Assembly: GCA_038522945.1 (NCBI GenBank) | Contig: JBCBJV010000012.1 | Location: 36,423-100,422, forward strand | Reading direction: 5' to 3' | Length of the DNA stretch: 64,000 nt | DNA from: MED-G105 sp038522945 | GTDB taxonomy: Bacteria; Pseudomonadota; Alphaproteobacteria; Caulobacterales; Parvularculaceae | Shown: piece by piece, positions 24,613 through 33,843 of the stretch | Numbering within the stretch: the stretch's first letter is position 1 | How the letters are laid out: every line of letters begins with the position of its first letter | Notes under the pieces: generated by a model | Told to the model about the DNA's origin: nothing | Seen by the model: the letters and a program-made list of their open reading frames with translations, nothing else | Databases searched by the model: none | Position numbers and translations under genes: made by a program

Positions 24613-25014
24613 CTAAATGGGTTGCCTCGCGCGCCAAGCATCCTTCGTTAGTCGCACCTGCCAACCGACGACTGCCGCGATATCAAACCGTACCCCGAAC
24701 TCTGCATATTGCCGGTTTCTCGATAGAAAATTGCGGGAAGCGCTTTCAATGCGCGCCCGCTGACGGGGTGCAACCGCTAATATGGCGGTGTCAAAGTCAT
24801 TGCGCGCTTTGACTTCAATGAAAGCGAGTGTATCGCCGCGGAACGCAACCAAGTCTGCTTCTCCACCGGGGGATTTGTATCGAATGGCGATAATCCGATA
24901 GCCGCGAGCGAAATAGTGACAGGCAACGAGCCATTCTGCCTGGCGTCCCTTTCGCTCCGCATGCTGACGGGCTTGATGTGGCGTGTTTCCTTTTTTGTTC
25001 CTTGGCGCGGTCAC
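24613..25014 (-). CDS. yraN: YraN family (UPF0102) endonuclease-fold protein
   Basis: A 133-aa protein with the UPF0102 signature: AERKGRQAEWLVACHYFARGYRII, KSPGGEADLVAF (Glu-Ala-Asp metal site) and LAFIEVKARNDFD (E-x-K). This is a Holliday-junction-resolvase-like nuclease fold; biochemical function is unclear. It has a basic N-terminal extension. The start overlaps the rsmI stop by 4 bp (25011-25014), so the two are coupled, and the BON lipoprotein gene follows after 122 bp. Confidence 0.92.
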   Translation of the reverse strand: MTAPRNKKGNTPHQARQHAERKGRQAEWLVACHYFARGYRIIAIRYKSPGGEADLVAFRGDTLAFIEVKARNDFDTAILAVAPRQRARIESASRNFLSRNRQYAEFGVRFDIAAVVGWQVRLTKDAWRARQPI

Positions 25015-25877
25015 GTCGTAGGCGGCTTTTCCGAAGCCAAGGCGAGAGCTTGCTGATACGCTGTCTTTTTGGGGACATTAAGTTCTTTCGCCGCCGCTTT
25101 CGCGGCATCGTTCACAGACATCGTCTCCAGGGCGACTTGTAAGAACAGATCGAGATCGGCTTGAGTGGGTGAGGCATCCGCTTTGCCTTCGAGCAGGACG
25201 ACAATTTCACCTTTTGCGGGGGAATTTGAAAATTCAGCTAAAGCTGTTCCCGCGGTGCCACGCACAATCTCCTCGTGCAGTTTAGTCAATTCCCGCGCGA
25301 CCACAGTTGTCCGGTCGGGGTATTGTTCTGCCAGCATAGAAAGCGTGGCGGTGAGGCGTGTGCTGGTCTCAAAGAAAATTGAGGTTTCCGACCGCTCTGC
25401 AGCCTTTTTGAGGAACTTTTCCCGTTGTGCCGGTTTGGCCGGGCAAAAGCCCAGAAACGCGAACTGGTCCGTTGGCAATCCCGAGATAGAAAGGGCCGCA
25501 ATCGTTGCGCTCGGGCCTGGGACAGCAAAAATATCGATCCCCTCGGCGGCAGCGTCTTGGACGAGTTTGAATCCAGGGTCTGAAATAAGCGGCGTACCGG
25601 CGTCGGAAACGAGACAAAATGTGTCTCCTGCCTTCAACCTTTCCAAAATTTCAGGCCTTACCTTTTCCCCATTGTGGTCATGGTAAGGGCGTCTTGGCGT
25701 TGAAATTGAGTAGGCGGCACAGAGTTTTGCTGTCTGACGCGTATCTTCGCAAAGGATGATGTCGGCGCATTTCATGACGTCGACCGCGCGGTAAGTGATG
25801 TCACGCAAATTGCCGATCGGTGTGGCAGTAATATAGAGGCCGGGTCGAAGTGGGTTAGAAGTATGGGGTGTCGTCAT
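25011..25877 (-). CDS. rsmI: 16S rRNA (cytidine1402-2'-O)-methyltransferase
   Basis: Tetrapyrrole-methylase-fold enzyme that methylates C1402 of 16S rRNA at the P site. Landmarks: LYITATPIGNLRDITYRAV, LCEDTRQTAKL, LVSDAGTPLISDPGFKLV, AVPGPSATIAALSISGLPTDQF and FFETSTRL. About 288 aa from ATG 25877; an in-frame TTG further upstream is less likely. It is divergent from the LpoA-like gene (about 120 bp), just as rsmI and lpoA are divergent in Escherichia coli, and it overlaps yraN. Confidence 0.95.
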   Translation of the reverse strand: MTTPHTSNPLRPGLYITATPIGNLRDITYRAVDVMKCADIILCEDTRQTAKLCAAYSISTPRRPYHDHNGEKVRPEILERLKAGDTFCLVSDAGTPLISDPGFKLVQDAAAEGIDIFAVPGPSATIAALSISGLPTDQFAFLGFCPAKPAQREKFLKKAAERSETSIFFETSTRLTATLSMLAEQYPDRTTVVARELTKLHEEIVRGTAGTALAEFSNSPAKGEIVVLLEGKADASPTQADLDLFLQVALETMSVNDAAKAAAKELNVPKKTAYQQALALASEKPPTT

Positions 25878-26000
25878 CGCCGGCGCATCGTTTGGTGCCA
25901 CTAATTGAAGAGTTCTTGATCGTATTGTTCCCGTCGGCAACAAGCCATATCATCAAGCAAATAGATTACTAGCAGAGCACGTCTGAGGGACCTCATTGTT

Positions 26001-27350
26001 ATGCGTCATTCCGCTGTTTCAGCCAGCATTTTTGCGCTGGTTTTGTTTTTGGTCGCCGGGTGTTCTTCTGGACCCTCAACAGGGCCGGGGCCTATTGTCG
26101 TTGCGCCAAGCGAACGGGACTCCCCGCGAGACCAGGATTTTGAAGATGATCGTTATGACCGCGATGTTTTTGAGCGTCCAGACGAAGATGCGTTCGTAAC
26201 GCCGCTGCATTTGCGGGGCGATGATCCAGTTCGGGTCGCCTTGCTGCTGCCATTTAGTGCCCCTGGCGATAACGCCAAGCGGGTTGCATCAGCGATGTTC
26301 GACGCAGCTCAGTTGGCAGCATTTGAAGCAGGCAATGATCGCTTTTTGCTGATCCCAAAAGACACACGCGGTACGCCTGATGGGGCCGTAGCGGCCGCCC
26401 GGTCAGCTCTCAATGAAGGCGCTGAACTTATCCTCGGGCCTCTGTTCGCTGAATCAGTTGAGGCTGTAGCGGACATTGCTCGATCTGCAGAGACGCCCGT
26501 GATTGCCTTTTCCTCTGATAATCGTTCTGCAGGAAACGGGATTTACCTTCTGAGTTTTCCGCCCGAAATCGAGGTGAAGCGGGTGACCGACTTTGCCGCG
26601 TCGACGGGAATTACCCGATTTGGCCTCCTTGCGCCGGCCAATGCCTATGGGGAGAGGGTCTCAACAGCTTTCTCCGACAACGTAACAAACATTGGCGGCG
26701 TGGTTGTCCATGAAGAGCGATATGAGCAAAATCCGGATGCAATGCTCGCGCCCGCCAAACGACTTGCTCAGTACTCAAGGGAAGTTATTCCCGTTGAACT
26801 TCGTCATGGGTACAAAGAGAATGACGAGAGTAATCAATACACAGACGATAGCGGTTTTATGCGCGGATATCAGGCCGTCATGATGCCGGAACAGGGGACC
26901 TTATTGCGCGCACTGGCGCCGCTCCTGCCTTACTACAACGTCAACATCAATCAGGTGAAGCTGCTGGGAGTTTCTGCATGGAACAATCCGCGCCTTGCTC
27001 GTGAACCAGCGCTGCGCGGTGGATGGTTCGCTGCCCCTGATCCGGATGTAAGTAACGGGTTCAAAGAACGCTACGCGGCGGCGTTCGGTCAAACACCGCC
27101 GCGTCTCGCCTCGCTTAGCTATGATGCCTCTCTATTGGCTGCTCGCCTCGGCCAGCAGGGACGGACGCGGACGCGCTTCAGCGATCGCGCTATTTCAAAT
27201 CCCAACGGATATTTCGGCGCAGACGGATTATTCCGTTTGCGAGAAGACGGGACGATCGAGCGGGGGCTGGCTGTCCTTGAAATTCAACCAGGCGGCGCTG
27301 TTGTTGTTGATCCTGCACCAAAATCCTTCAACCAGTTCGACGGCTTTTAG
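26001..27350 (+). CDS. penicillin-binding protein activator, LpoA-like lipoprotein
   Basis: A 449-aa lipoprotein: MRHSAVSASIFALVLFLVAG then lipobox Cys (AGCSSG). After a 60-residue acidic, proline-rich spacer comes a periplasmic-binding-protein fold beginning RVALLLPFSAPGDNAKRVA and continuing with ELILGPLFAESVEAVADIA and RFGLLAPANAYGERVS. This corresponds to the C-terminal domain of LpoA, the outer-membrane activator of PBP1a; the N-terminal TPR domain of enterobacterial LpoA is missing, as is common in alphaproteobacteria. Divergence from rsmI supports the assignment. The PNPOx-like gene starts 14 bp downstream. Confidence 0.85.
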   Translation: MRHSAVSASIFALVLFLVAGCSSGPSTGPGPIVVAPSERDSPRDQDFEDDRYDRDVFERPDEDAFVTPLHLRGDDPVRVALLLPFSAPGDNAKRVASAMFDAAQLAAFEAGNDRFLLIPKDTRGTPDGAVAAARSALNEGAELILGPLFAESVEAVADIARSAETPVIAFSSDNRSAGNGIYLLSFPPEIEVKRVTDFAASTGITRFGLLAPANAYGERVSTAFSDNVTNIGGVVVHEERYEQNPDAMLAPAKRLAQYSREVIPVELRHGYKENDESNQYTDDSGFMRGYQAVMMPEQGTLLRALAPLLPYYNVNINQVKLLGVSAWNNPRLAREPALRGGWFAAPDPDVSNGFKERYAAAFGQTPPRLASLSYDASLLAARLGQQGRTRTRFSDRAISNPNGYFGADGLFRLREDGTIERGLAVLEIQPGGAVVVDPAPKSFNQFDGF

Positions 27351-27364
27351 GGACCTAACCGCAA

Positions 27365-27919
27365 GTGGCGAAGACATATGAACGGCTCGACGAACGCTTG
27401 TGCGATTTCATCAGGGCCCAGAAAATGTTCTTCGTTGCGAGTGCGCCTCTTTCTGAAGATGGCCATGTGAATCTCTCTCCCAAGGGCTATGACAGTCTGA
27501 GGATCTTGGATGAAAAGACGGTCGCCTGGATTGATCTCGGCGGGTCCGGGATAGAAACGCAGGCCCATGTGCAGGAAAATGGTCGGATGACCATTATGTT
27601 CTGCGCCTTTGAAGGCCCGGCAAACATCCTGCGATTGTTTGGATCAGCTGAGGTTATCGACTTCGATCATCCGGATTTTCCTGCGCTCAAGCATAGTCTG
27701 TTTTCTGAATTCGAGCGGGCGCGGGCGATATTTAAGCTGCGCCTTTCAAGGATTCAGGACAGTTGTGGCTGGGGCGTCCCGTTTTATTCGTTTACTGGTG
27801 ATCGCGACCAGCTCGCCAGGGCAACCGCCGCAAAGGGTGAAGCGGAGTGGCGTGAGAAACGATATCGGTCAAATGCCCGAAGTATCGATGGACTGGTAGG
27901 GCTCAGCGAAACCGAATAG
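27365..27919 (+). CDS. pyridoxamine 5'-phosphate oxidase-fold, FMN-binding protein
   Basis: A 184-aa split-barrel flavoprotein starting MAKTYERLDERLCDFIRAQK (GTG at 27365). MFFVASAPLSEDGHVNLSPKGYDS and RMTIMFCAFEGPANILRLFGSAEV match the PNPOx-like group that binds FMN or F420. It lacks the C-terminal PdxH pyridoxine-binding region, so it is unlikely to be the vitamin B6 enzyme; related proteins act as general stress or reductase proteins. It follows the LpoA-like gene closely and may share its promoter, without an evident functional link. Confidence 0.83.
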   Translation: MAKTYERLDERLCDFIRAQKMFFVASAPLSEDGHVNLSPKGYDSLRILDEKTVAWIDLGGSGIETQAHVQENGRMTIMFCAFEGPANILRLFGSAEVIDFDHPDFPALKHSLFSEFERARAIFKLRLSRIQDSCGWGVPFYSFTGDRDQLARATAAKGEAEWREKRYRSNARSIDGLVGLSETE

Positions 27920-27988
27920 CTGCTCGTTTTTAGCCCGTCCAACCCGCGTCTTCCTGACTTCCAACGCAAGAAGGCGCATGCCCTCCTG

Positions 27989-29035
27989 CTACAATCGGTT
28001 CATGGCGGCGACGATGCGATCGCTTTCTTCAATCGGTGGCAGGGCATCGAGGGCATCCTGAAAGAACGCCACGGCCCTGGTCACGTTTCCCTTCTCCGAC
28101 TCGAGCAGAGCCCTACCAACGAGTGCTTCATAATTGTCGGGCGTGTAAGTCAATAGGCGAGAGAAATCCTGTTCAGCGCCGATGAGGTCCCCATCGATCG
28201 CCTTGCAAAAAGCCAATTCGACCATCGCGTTGAGAGCCCACGCGTCTTCCTGCAGAAGCTGATTGGCTTCCTGACAGGACGTATTTGTGAATGGTCGCCC
28301 GAGGATGGTCTCGATCTCCGTTCGCAAATCAAATGAGGCGGCAACGATTGCCGCTGCTCTGGTCGCAATACCATCCTGTTCAGCCTGCACAGTCGGAACC
28401 GTGGAGACCGTTCGCAGTGAGGCTCTGGCGTCGTTAGACGACCCAACCACCGGTGTGACCGCCTTTGGCCTTGCAAGATCTGATGGGGGTACAAATCGTT
28501 CGGGCTCGGATAGCAGCTCCCCACTAGTTTCTGGTTTTGGAGAGGCGCTCTCCGGAATAGGTCGGAGCGACCCAATTATCGGGAGGCTTTCGCCCTCCGC
28601 CAAAGCTGGTGCGCGTTCAGTTGCAAATGCACTAACCTCATCGTCGAGGGCCCGCACCTGGACGCACGCTGCATTGCCAAAGCGCGTTTCGCAAGTTTTC
28701 AACGGATCAACCGTTAATTGAACGCCGGACATCACAGTGAGGACAGAGTATCCCTGCTGCTCATTGGTTAGTTTGATGCTATCGAGCATCTTGTTGCGGC
28801 CCGACAAGTCGATGAAAAAGTCTGTGGAGACGCCATCAATCAGAGTACGGTTGAGCTCGTCCTGCCGAGCGCTGCAATCAGAAACACACAAAAACGCTAG
28901 GGTCAGGCTTTTCTCATCTTCGGCGACAAGAAAGTCCACAAGCGCATTGGTGTTCGTCGTCGCACGCATTTCAGCATTGGCGACATGGGGGAACGCCGTT
29001 AGTGAGACCGCCAGTAAGATTGGACGTAAGGACAT
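27989..29035 (-). CDS. secreted TPR-containing protein of unknown function
   Basis: A 348-aa protein with a cleavable signal peptide (MSLRPILLAVSLTAFPHVANA). Residues 30-130 contain cysteine pairs in CVSDCSARQ and KTCETRFGNAAC, probably disulfide-bonded. A proline/serine-rich linker follows and the last 110 residues look like TPR repeats (DGDLIGAEQDFSRLLTYTP, NYEALVGRALLESEKGN, and a third). I do not recognise the N-terminal domain. A periplasmic scaffold role is the most that can be said. It is convergent with the PNPOx gene and divergent from the cytosine methyltransferase. Confidence 0.7.
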   Translation of the reverse strand: MSLRPILLAVSLTAFPHVANAEMRATTNTNALVDFLVAEDEKSLTLAFLCVSDCSARQDELNRTLIDGVSTDFFIDLSGRNKMLDSIKLTNEQQGYSVLTVMSGVQLTVDPLKTCETRFGNAACVQVRALDDEVSAFATERAPALAEGESLPIIGSLRPIPESASPKPETSGELLSEPERFVPPSDLARPKAVTPVVGSSNDARASLRTVSTVPTVQAEQDGIATRAAAIVAASFDLRTEIETILGRPFTNTSCQEANQLLQEDAWALNAMVELAFCKAIDGDLIGAEQDFSRLLTYTPDNYEALVGRALLESEKGNVTRAVAFFQDALDALPPIEESDRIVAAMNRL

Positions 29036-29125
29036 CGATCAAGGAATTAGTGCGTTGAAAGCGCGAAACATTGAGATGTTCGGCAAAATCGTCAATTCCG
29101 CTCATTGGTGAATACACGGCGAAAC

Positions 29126-30310
29126 ATGGGGCTACCGCGCCACACATTTATGGAGTTTTTTGCCGGCGGTGGTATGGCGCGCCTTGGACTTGGCCCGAAC
29201 TGGACCTGTGTTTTTGCGAATGACTCCTGCCCACGCAAAGCCCGAGTTTATCGTGCTAATTTTGGTCCGGCCCATTTCGTTGAGGGTGATATCGCCGATT
29301 TGTCGGCCAAAGACCTGCCGCGGGGACGTGTTGATCTCGCCTGGGCTTCTTTTCCTTGCCAGGACCTTTCATTTGCCGGCGCGCGAATGGGGTTGAACGC
29401 TCCAAGGAGCGGGACTTTTTTTGCGTTCGTGGGACTTTTGAAGGAACTGGCAGCCGTTGGACGATTGCCGCGGGTTGTCGCCCTGGAGAATGTGCCTGGG
29501 CTGCTGACTTCTAGCGGCGGCCAGGACTTCATTTCCGTCACCCAAGAGATGGCCGACCTCGGATACTATATGACCGCTGACACTATCGACGCCCGTGCGT
29601 TTCTGCCTCAATCACGCAAGCGGCTCTTTCTAATGGCGATTGCAGAAGACTGCATTCCGAAAGAAAAAAGCCTCGTTAGCGCCATTCACAAACCGAACAA
29701 GTCCCGGCTTCAGCGGACCATCGATCAGCTTCCAGATGACGTAAAGTTACGGTGGTTTTGGCCGAATACCGCCCAGGTCAAACTTCTCCCGCCACTCTCA
29801 TTGGACGAGGTCATTTCATCAAGCGGGCCCTGGCAAGACGCTGCCACGACAAACCAACTCCTGAGCCGCCTCTCTACCGCGCACCGTCAAGCGTTGATAT
29901 CGCTTCAGAACGAAGGGATGCGGCGGGTGTTAACCGGGTTCCAGCGGATCCGCGGTACAGGATCAGCAAAGACGACGTTTTTTGAATTGCGATTCGATGG
30001 ACTCGCCGGATGTCTCCGCACTCCGGCAGGTGGGTCTTCGCGTCAGTTTGTGGTTGTTGTAGATGGTCCAGTCATTCGCACACGGCTTATGTCAGCACGC
30101 GAGGCAGCGCGGTTGATGGGGCTGCCGGATACCTATCGACTCGATCTTGCTGCAACCCCAGCACTAAGATTATGTGGCGACGGCGTGTGTGTCCCTGTTG
30201 TACGTGCGCTTGCGCAGGCGTTGATCGAGCCAGCCCTTGCAGGTGAGCAACAGATCCTAAACGAAAGTAGAGCCGCGGAAGGCGCCGTTAAAATCAAGGC
30301 TATATGCTGA
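29126..30310 (+). CDS. DNA (cytosine-5)-methyltransferase, no restriction partner in the window
   Basis: C5 DNA methylase with the full order of motifs: I (FMEFFAGGGMARLGLG), IV (SFPCQDLSFAG with the catalytic Cys), VI (ALENVPGLL), VIII (LPQSRKRLFLM) and IX/X (SAREAARLMGLPDTYRL, GDGVCVPVV). About 394 aa, with the target-recognition region around residues 200-300. I start at ATG 29126; TTG 29105 and GTG 29108 are alternatives, and no clear ribosome site decides. No endonuclease, Vsr or helicase gene is adjacent, so it looks like a solitary methylase with either a regulatory role or protection from invading restriction systems. Recognition sequence unknown. Confidence 0.9.
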   Translation: MGLPRHTFMEFFAGGGMARLGLGPNWTCVFANDSCPRKARVYRANFGPAHFVEGDIADLSAKDLPRGRVDLAWASFPCQDLSFAGARMGLNAPRSGTFFAFVGLLKELAAVGRLPRVVALENVPGLLTSSGGQDFISVTQEMADLGYYMTADTIDARAFLPQSRKRLFLMAIAEDCIPKEKSLVSAIHKPNKSRLQRTIDQLPDDVKLRWFWPNTAQVKLLPPLSLDEVISSSGPWQDAATTNQLLSRLSTAHRQALISLQNEGMRRVLTGFQRIRGTGSAKTTFFELRFDGLAGCLRTPAGGSSRQFVVVVDGPVIRTRLMSAREAARLMGLPDTYRLDLAATPALRLCGDGVCVPVVRALAQALIEPALAGEQQILNESRAAEGAVKIKAIC

Positions 30311-30540
30311 GTTAAAGCCGCATACTCCCCCATTGCGTCGATTGTTTATCCTCTGTTTACAGATTTAATGGTGTGATCCCCGCCACAGCTTGTGGATTTC
30401 GGATAAGTCCTTGCTGGATCAAACCCTACCTGAAATTAATCAACAATTTTCAACCAATTTCGCGCCGATCTTTCACGAGCGATCAAGCGCTGTCCATTAG
30501 ACCTAAAGCCTGGGAGTGATCCGGGTCGGAGAGTTGCGTT

Positions 30541-32313
30541 ATGTTGCGTATCAGGTCGAACGGCGAGCAATTCGCCGTAAAACAACTCGTGCTGTCTGCT
30601 GTTGCAGTCGTTGCCTTAGCTGCATGTTCGGAGGTTGCCAGTGATGCGCCTACATCGTCTGCGTCTAGCGACGATGGCTCATCTGGATCCACGTCAACAT
30701 CTTCTTCTGGCAACCTGCAAACTGTTGCGGCACCATTGGTCCAGGAAGACGCGTCGCGCTTCCTCGTGCAAGCCAGTTTTGGGCCAACAGAGCGCGAAAT
30801 CGATCGCGTTATGCGAGATGGATACTCTGAATGGATTAGAGATCAAATCCGCGCGACGCCAACGCTGCACTTGACGAAGTTGAACGCAATTGTTGCCGCA
30901 GGCGATGAGATCGAACGCTCATCAGCCTCAGATTCCTTCTGGGAGAATGCAGTAGAGGGCGACGATCAACTCCGCCAGCGGATGACATTTGCTTTATCTC
31001 AAATTTTGGTCGTCTCCGATGGTCCGGGATCAAACCTGTCAGATCGGCCTCTCGCGATGGCTTACTACATGGACATCCTGACCCGAAATGCCTTCGGAAA
31101 CTATCGAGATCTCATTGAAGAAGTGACATATTCCCCAGCAATGGCGGTGTATCTCACATACCTGCGCAATCAAAAGGCAAACCCGAATAATGGCCGTGTG
31201 CCTGATGAGAATTATGCGCGGGAAATTTTGCAATTGTTCACGATCGGACTGGTTGAGTTGCAGCCGGATGGCACGATTGCGCCGGGGGCACAGGAGACCT
31301 TCGAGAACGAAGATATTGTGGGTCTTGCGAAAGTGTTTACCGGCCTGAGCCTGAAAGGCGGTTTCCGAAGAGATAATCCGCCGGATGCGTACAATTCTCG
31401 ACTGGAAGTTTACCCGGAACATCACTCCACTGATGCCAAGTCATTCCTCGGTCTAACAATTCCTGAAAACACTGACGCTGCGACCAGCATTTCAATGGCA
31501 TTGGACCAAATCTTTGCTCATCCCAACGTCGCTCCATTTGTCAGTCGGCAGTTGATCCAAAGATTTGTCACGAGCAACCCAACATCTGCTTACGTGGGCC
31601 GTGTCTCGGCTGCATTTGAGGCGGGCAGTTTTGTCATGCCCGATGGTGAAGTGGTTGGTGAAGGCCGTCGCGGGGACTTGGCGGCGACGATTTCCGCAGT
31701 CCTCTTAGACCCGGAGGCGCGGCAACCAGCTGGCGTAGTTGCTGATGATTTCGGCAAGGTGCGTGAACCAGTTCTGCGCTTGACCCATTGGGCGCGTGCC
31801 TTTGACGTTGTAACCGCTGATGCTGGAGAAGAACGGTATCTCCAGAATACGTCGGGGCCGGACCGTCTTTCGCAACACCCTTTCAGGTCTCCGTCAGTCT
31901 TCAACTTCTACCGGCCCGGATACGTTGCACCGAGTACACAAACTGGCGCTGCAGGTTTGAATGCCCCGGAATTGCAGATCGTGAATGAATCGTCAGCAAT
32001 CGGTTATGTGAATACGATGAGCCGCTTTGTACGCGACGACTCCCCTAATCGCGGCAACAATGTTAGCGGCGATGCATTCTCTCCAAATTATCTCGATGAA
32101 CTAGATTTGGCAGAGGACCCTGAGGCGCTGACTAATCGACTCGATTTGCTGCTTACTTATGGTCGGATGTCTGCAGAAACACGTTCACGGATCATCGGTG
32201 TTTTACAGGAAATGCCAATTCGCGACGACCGGGTCGAAGAAGACCGCGAGCGGCGGATCCATACGGCAGTCCTGATGGCTGTCACCGCGCCAGAATATCT
32301 TGTTCAACAGTAA
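30541..32313 (+). CDS. DUF1800 lipoprotein
   Basis: A 590-aa protein with an N-terminal membrane segment ending in a lipobox (VVALAACSE) and a low-complexity Ser/Asp/Gly linker of about 30 residues. The DUF1800 domain begins at DASRFLVQASFGPTEREID and carries RVPDENYAREILQLFTIGL near residue 220 and the FFNFYRPGY-like SVFNFYRPGYVAPS near residue 460. DUF1800 proteins are secreted or lipid-anchored and almost always sit with a DUF1501 gene, as here, 14 bp apart. Function is unknown; neighbours hint at extracellular polymer or surface structures. A 230-bp AT-richer region lies upstream without a clear gene. Confidence 0.9.
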   Translation: MLRIRSNGEQFAVKQLVLSAVAVVALAACSEVASDAPTSSASSDDGSSGSTSTSSSGNLQTVAAPLVQEDASRFLVQASFGPTEREIDRVMRDGYSEWIRDQIRATPTLHLTKLNAIVAAGDEIERSSASDSFWENAVEGDDQLRQRMTFALSQILVVSDGPGSNLSDRPLAMAYYMDILTRNAFGNYRDLIEEVTYSPAMAVYLTYLRNQKANPNNGRVPDENYAREILQLFTIGLVELQPDGTIAPGAQETFENEDIVGLAKVFTGLSLKGGFRRDNPPDAYNSRLEVYPEHHSTDAKSFLGLTIPENTDAATSISMALDQIFAHPNVAPFVSRQLIQRFVTSNPTSAYVGRVSAAFEAGSFVMPDGEVVGEGRRGDLAATISAVLLDPEARQPAGVVADDFGKVREPVLRLTHWARAFDVVTADAGEERYLQNTSGPDRLSQHPFRSPSVFNFYRPGYVAPSTQTGAAGLNAPELQIVNESSAIGYVNTMSRFVRDDSPNRGNNVSGDAFSPNYLDELDLAEDPEALTNRLDLLLTYGRMSAETRSRIIGVLQEMPIRDDRVEEDRERRIHTAVLMAVTAPEYLVQQ

Positions 32314-32327
32314 TTAGGGGGCTCACA

Positions 32328-33743
32328 ATGAAACGCATGTCACGACGGGCATTTGTCCAAGGAGTTTCAGCCGGAGGTCTTGCTGTTGGTGGCGGATTGA
32401 CCACCATGCTCGGTGCGTCTGCCGCCAGAGCCGCAGATACCAGTGGTTATAAGGCACTGGTTTGTGTCTTTTTCAAAGGTGGGCTTGATTGCCACGATGT
32501 GATGCTGCCCTATGATCAAGCGTCTTATGATGCCTATGCGGATGTTCGGCGAAATCTCCTCAACGGATATAACGGTATCGATGGAGGCTCGACCCGGGCT
32601 CGAAACCGTCTTTTACCTCTTCAGGGACGCAATGGCTCCAGTTTCGGGTCTCGCCAATTTGCGTTGACTGAAGAAATGGCACCACTGCATGACCTGTTTG
32701 AAAACGAGCAGGCCTCAATCGTTGCTAACATCGGCCCGCTTCTGGAGCCTATGAATCGGAGCCAATTCAGAGACAGGTCTCGTGAGCGCCCGCCGCGTTT
32801 GTTTTCTCACAACGACCAGCAGTCGACCTGGATGGCATTGTCGCCAGAAGGGGAACGCTATGGCTGGGGCGGGCGTTTTGCTGATGCCGCGCTCCTTTCG
32901 AATGCGAATGCAAACCCTGTATTTACGTCAATCTCCGTGTCGGGAAATGAGGTCTTTCTCGCAGGCGAGACCGCAGCCCAGTATCAGGTTGGTGGCAATG
33001 GCGCTCAAACAATCCGCGAAATGACCAACCGTGGGCTTCTAGGATCGGGGCGAAACTCAGACACGGCGCGCTCACTGATTGATGCTCATTTTGGAGCGGA
33101 AAGCCTTTCGCCGACAAATCTGTTCGAACAAGATCTCGCGACAATCAATAATCGGGCAGTTACGGCGAATGCAGACTTCAATGAATCGCTCGATACGCTG
33201 GCACCGTTCACAACCCAGTTTCCCGATAATGGTTTAGGCGGACGATTAAAGACCATCGCAGAAACCATCGCGATCAGAGGTACCTTGAACGTCAGCCGCC
33301 AAGTATTTTATGCTTCGATCGGTGGATTCGACACGCATTCAAACCAGGCAAACTCTATGCCGAACCTTCAAAGGCAAATCTCGAGTGCCGTTGCTGCTTT
33401 TAATTCAGCAATGCAAGAACTCGGCGTTAGCAATGATGTCACCCTTTTTACTGCCTCTGATTTTGGTCGGACGCTTGTGGTAAACGGGGACGGCACCGAT
33501 CACGGGTGGGGTGGGCACCATTTCGTTGTCGGCGGCGCAGTAAATGGCGGCAACATTTTTGGCAGCCCACCACCTTATACGGTAGATCATGAATCAGATT
33601 CGGGGCGCGGGCGTTTGATCCCGAGACTGGCTATCGAACAACTTGCATATCCACTGGGCAGTTGGTTTGGTTTGACAGACGCAGAACTTCAAGCGGCATT
33701 GCCAAGACTGAACATGTTTGAGACGCCGCCCCCAATCGTTTGA
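32328..33743 (+). CDS. Tat-exported DUF1501 protein
   Basis: A 471-aa protein with a twin-arginine signal (MSRRAFVQGVSAGGLAVG, with Arg-Arg at residues 6-7) and an Ala-x-Ala cleavage region. The DUF1501 domain has LVCVFFKGGLDCHDVMLPYD and the alkaline-phosphatase-superfamily-like end FTASDFGRTLVVNGDGTDHGWGGHHFVVGGAV. Tat export suggests it folds, perhaps with metal, before secretion. A good AGGGGG ribosome site precedes ATG 32328. It pairs with the DUF1800 lipoprotein directly upstream. DUF1501 proteins resemble sulfatases/phosphatases by fold but no substrate is known. Confidence 0.9.
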   Translation: MKRMSRRAFVQGVSAGGLAVGGGLTTMLGASAARAADTSGYKALVCVFFKGGLDCHDVMLPYDQASYDAYADVRRNLLNGYNGIDGGSTRARNRLLPLQGRNGSSFGSRQFALTEEMAPLHDLFENEQASIVANIGPLLEPMNRSQFRDRSRERPPRLFSHNDQQSTWMALSPEGERYGWGGRFADAALLSNANANPVFTSISVSGNEVFLAGETAAQYQVGGNGAQTIREMTNRGLLGSGRNSDTARSLIDAHFGAESLSPTNLFEQDLATINNRAVTANADFNESLDTLAPFTTQFPDNGLGGRLKTIAETIAIRGTLNVSRQVFYASIGGFDTHSNQANSMPNLQRQISSAVAAFNSAMQELGVSNDVTLFTASDFGRTLVVNGDGTDHGWGGHHFVVGGAVNGGNIFGSPPPYTVDHESDSGRGRLIPRLAIEQLAYPLGSWFGLTDAELQAALPRLNMFETPPPIV

Positions 33744-33843
33744 TTTGCAAGGGAGTGAGTTATCAACCAGAGGTTGAATAATTGATGGCCCATTGCGATT
33801 TCTGAGCATTCCGATACCTCTTTACGAAAGAGGGGGATGCAGG

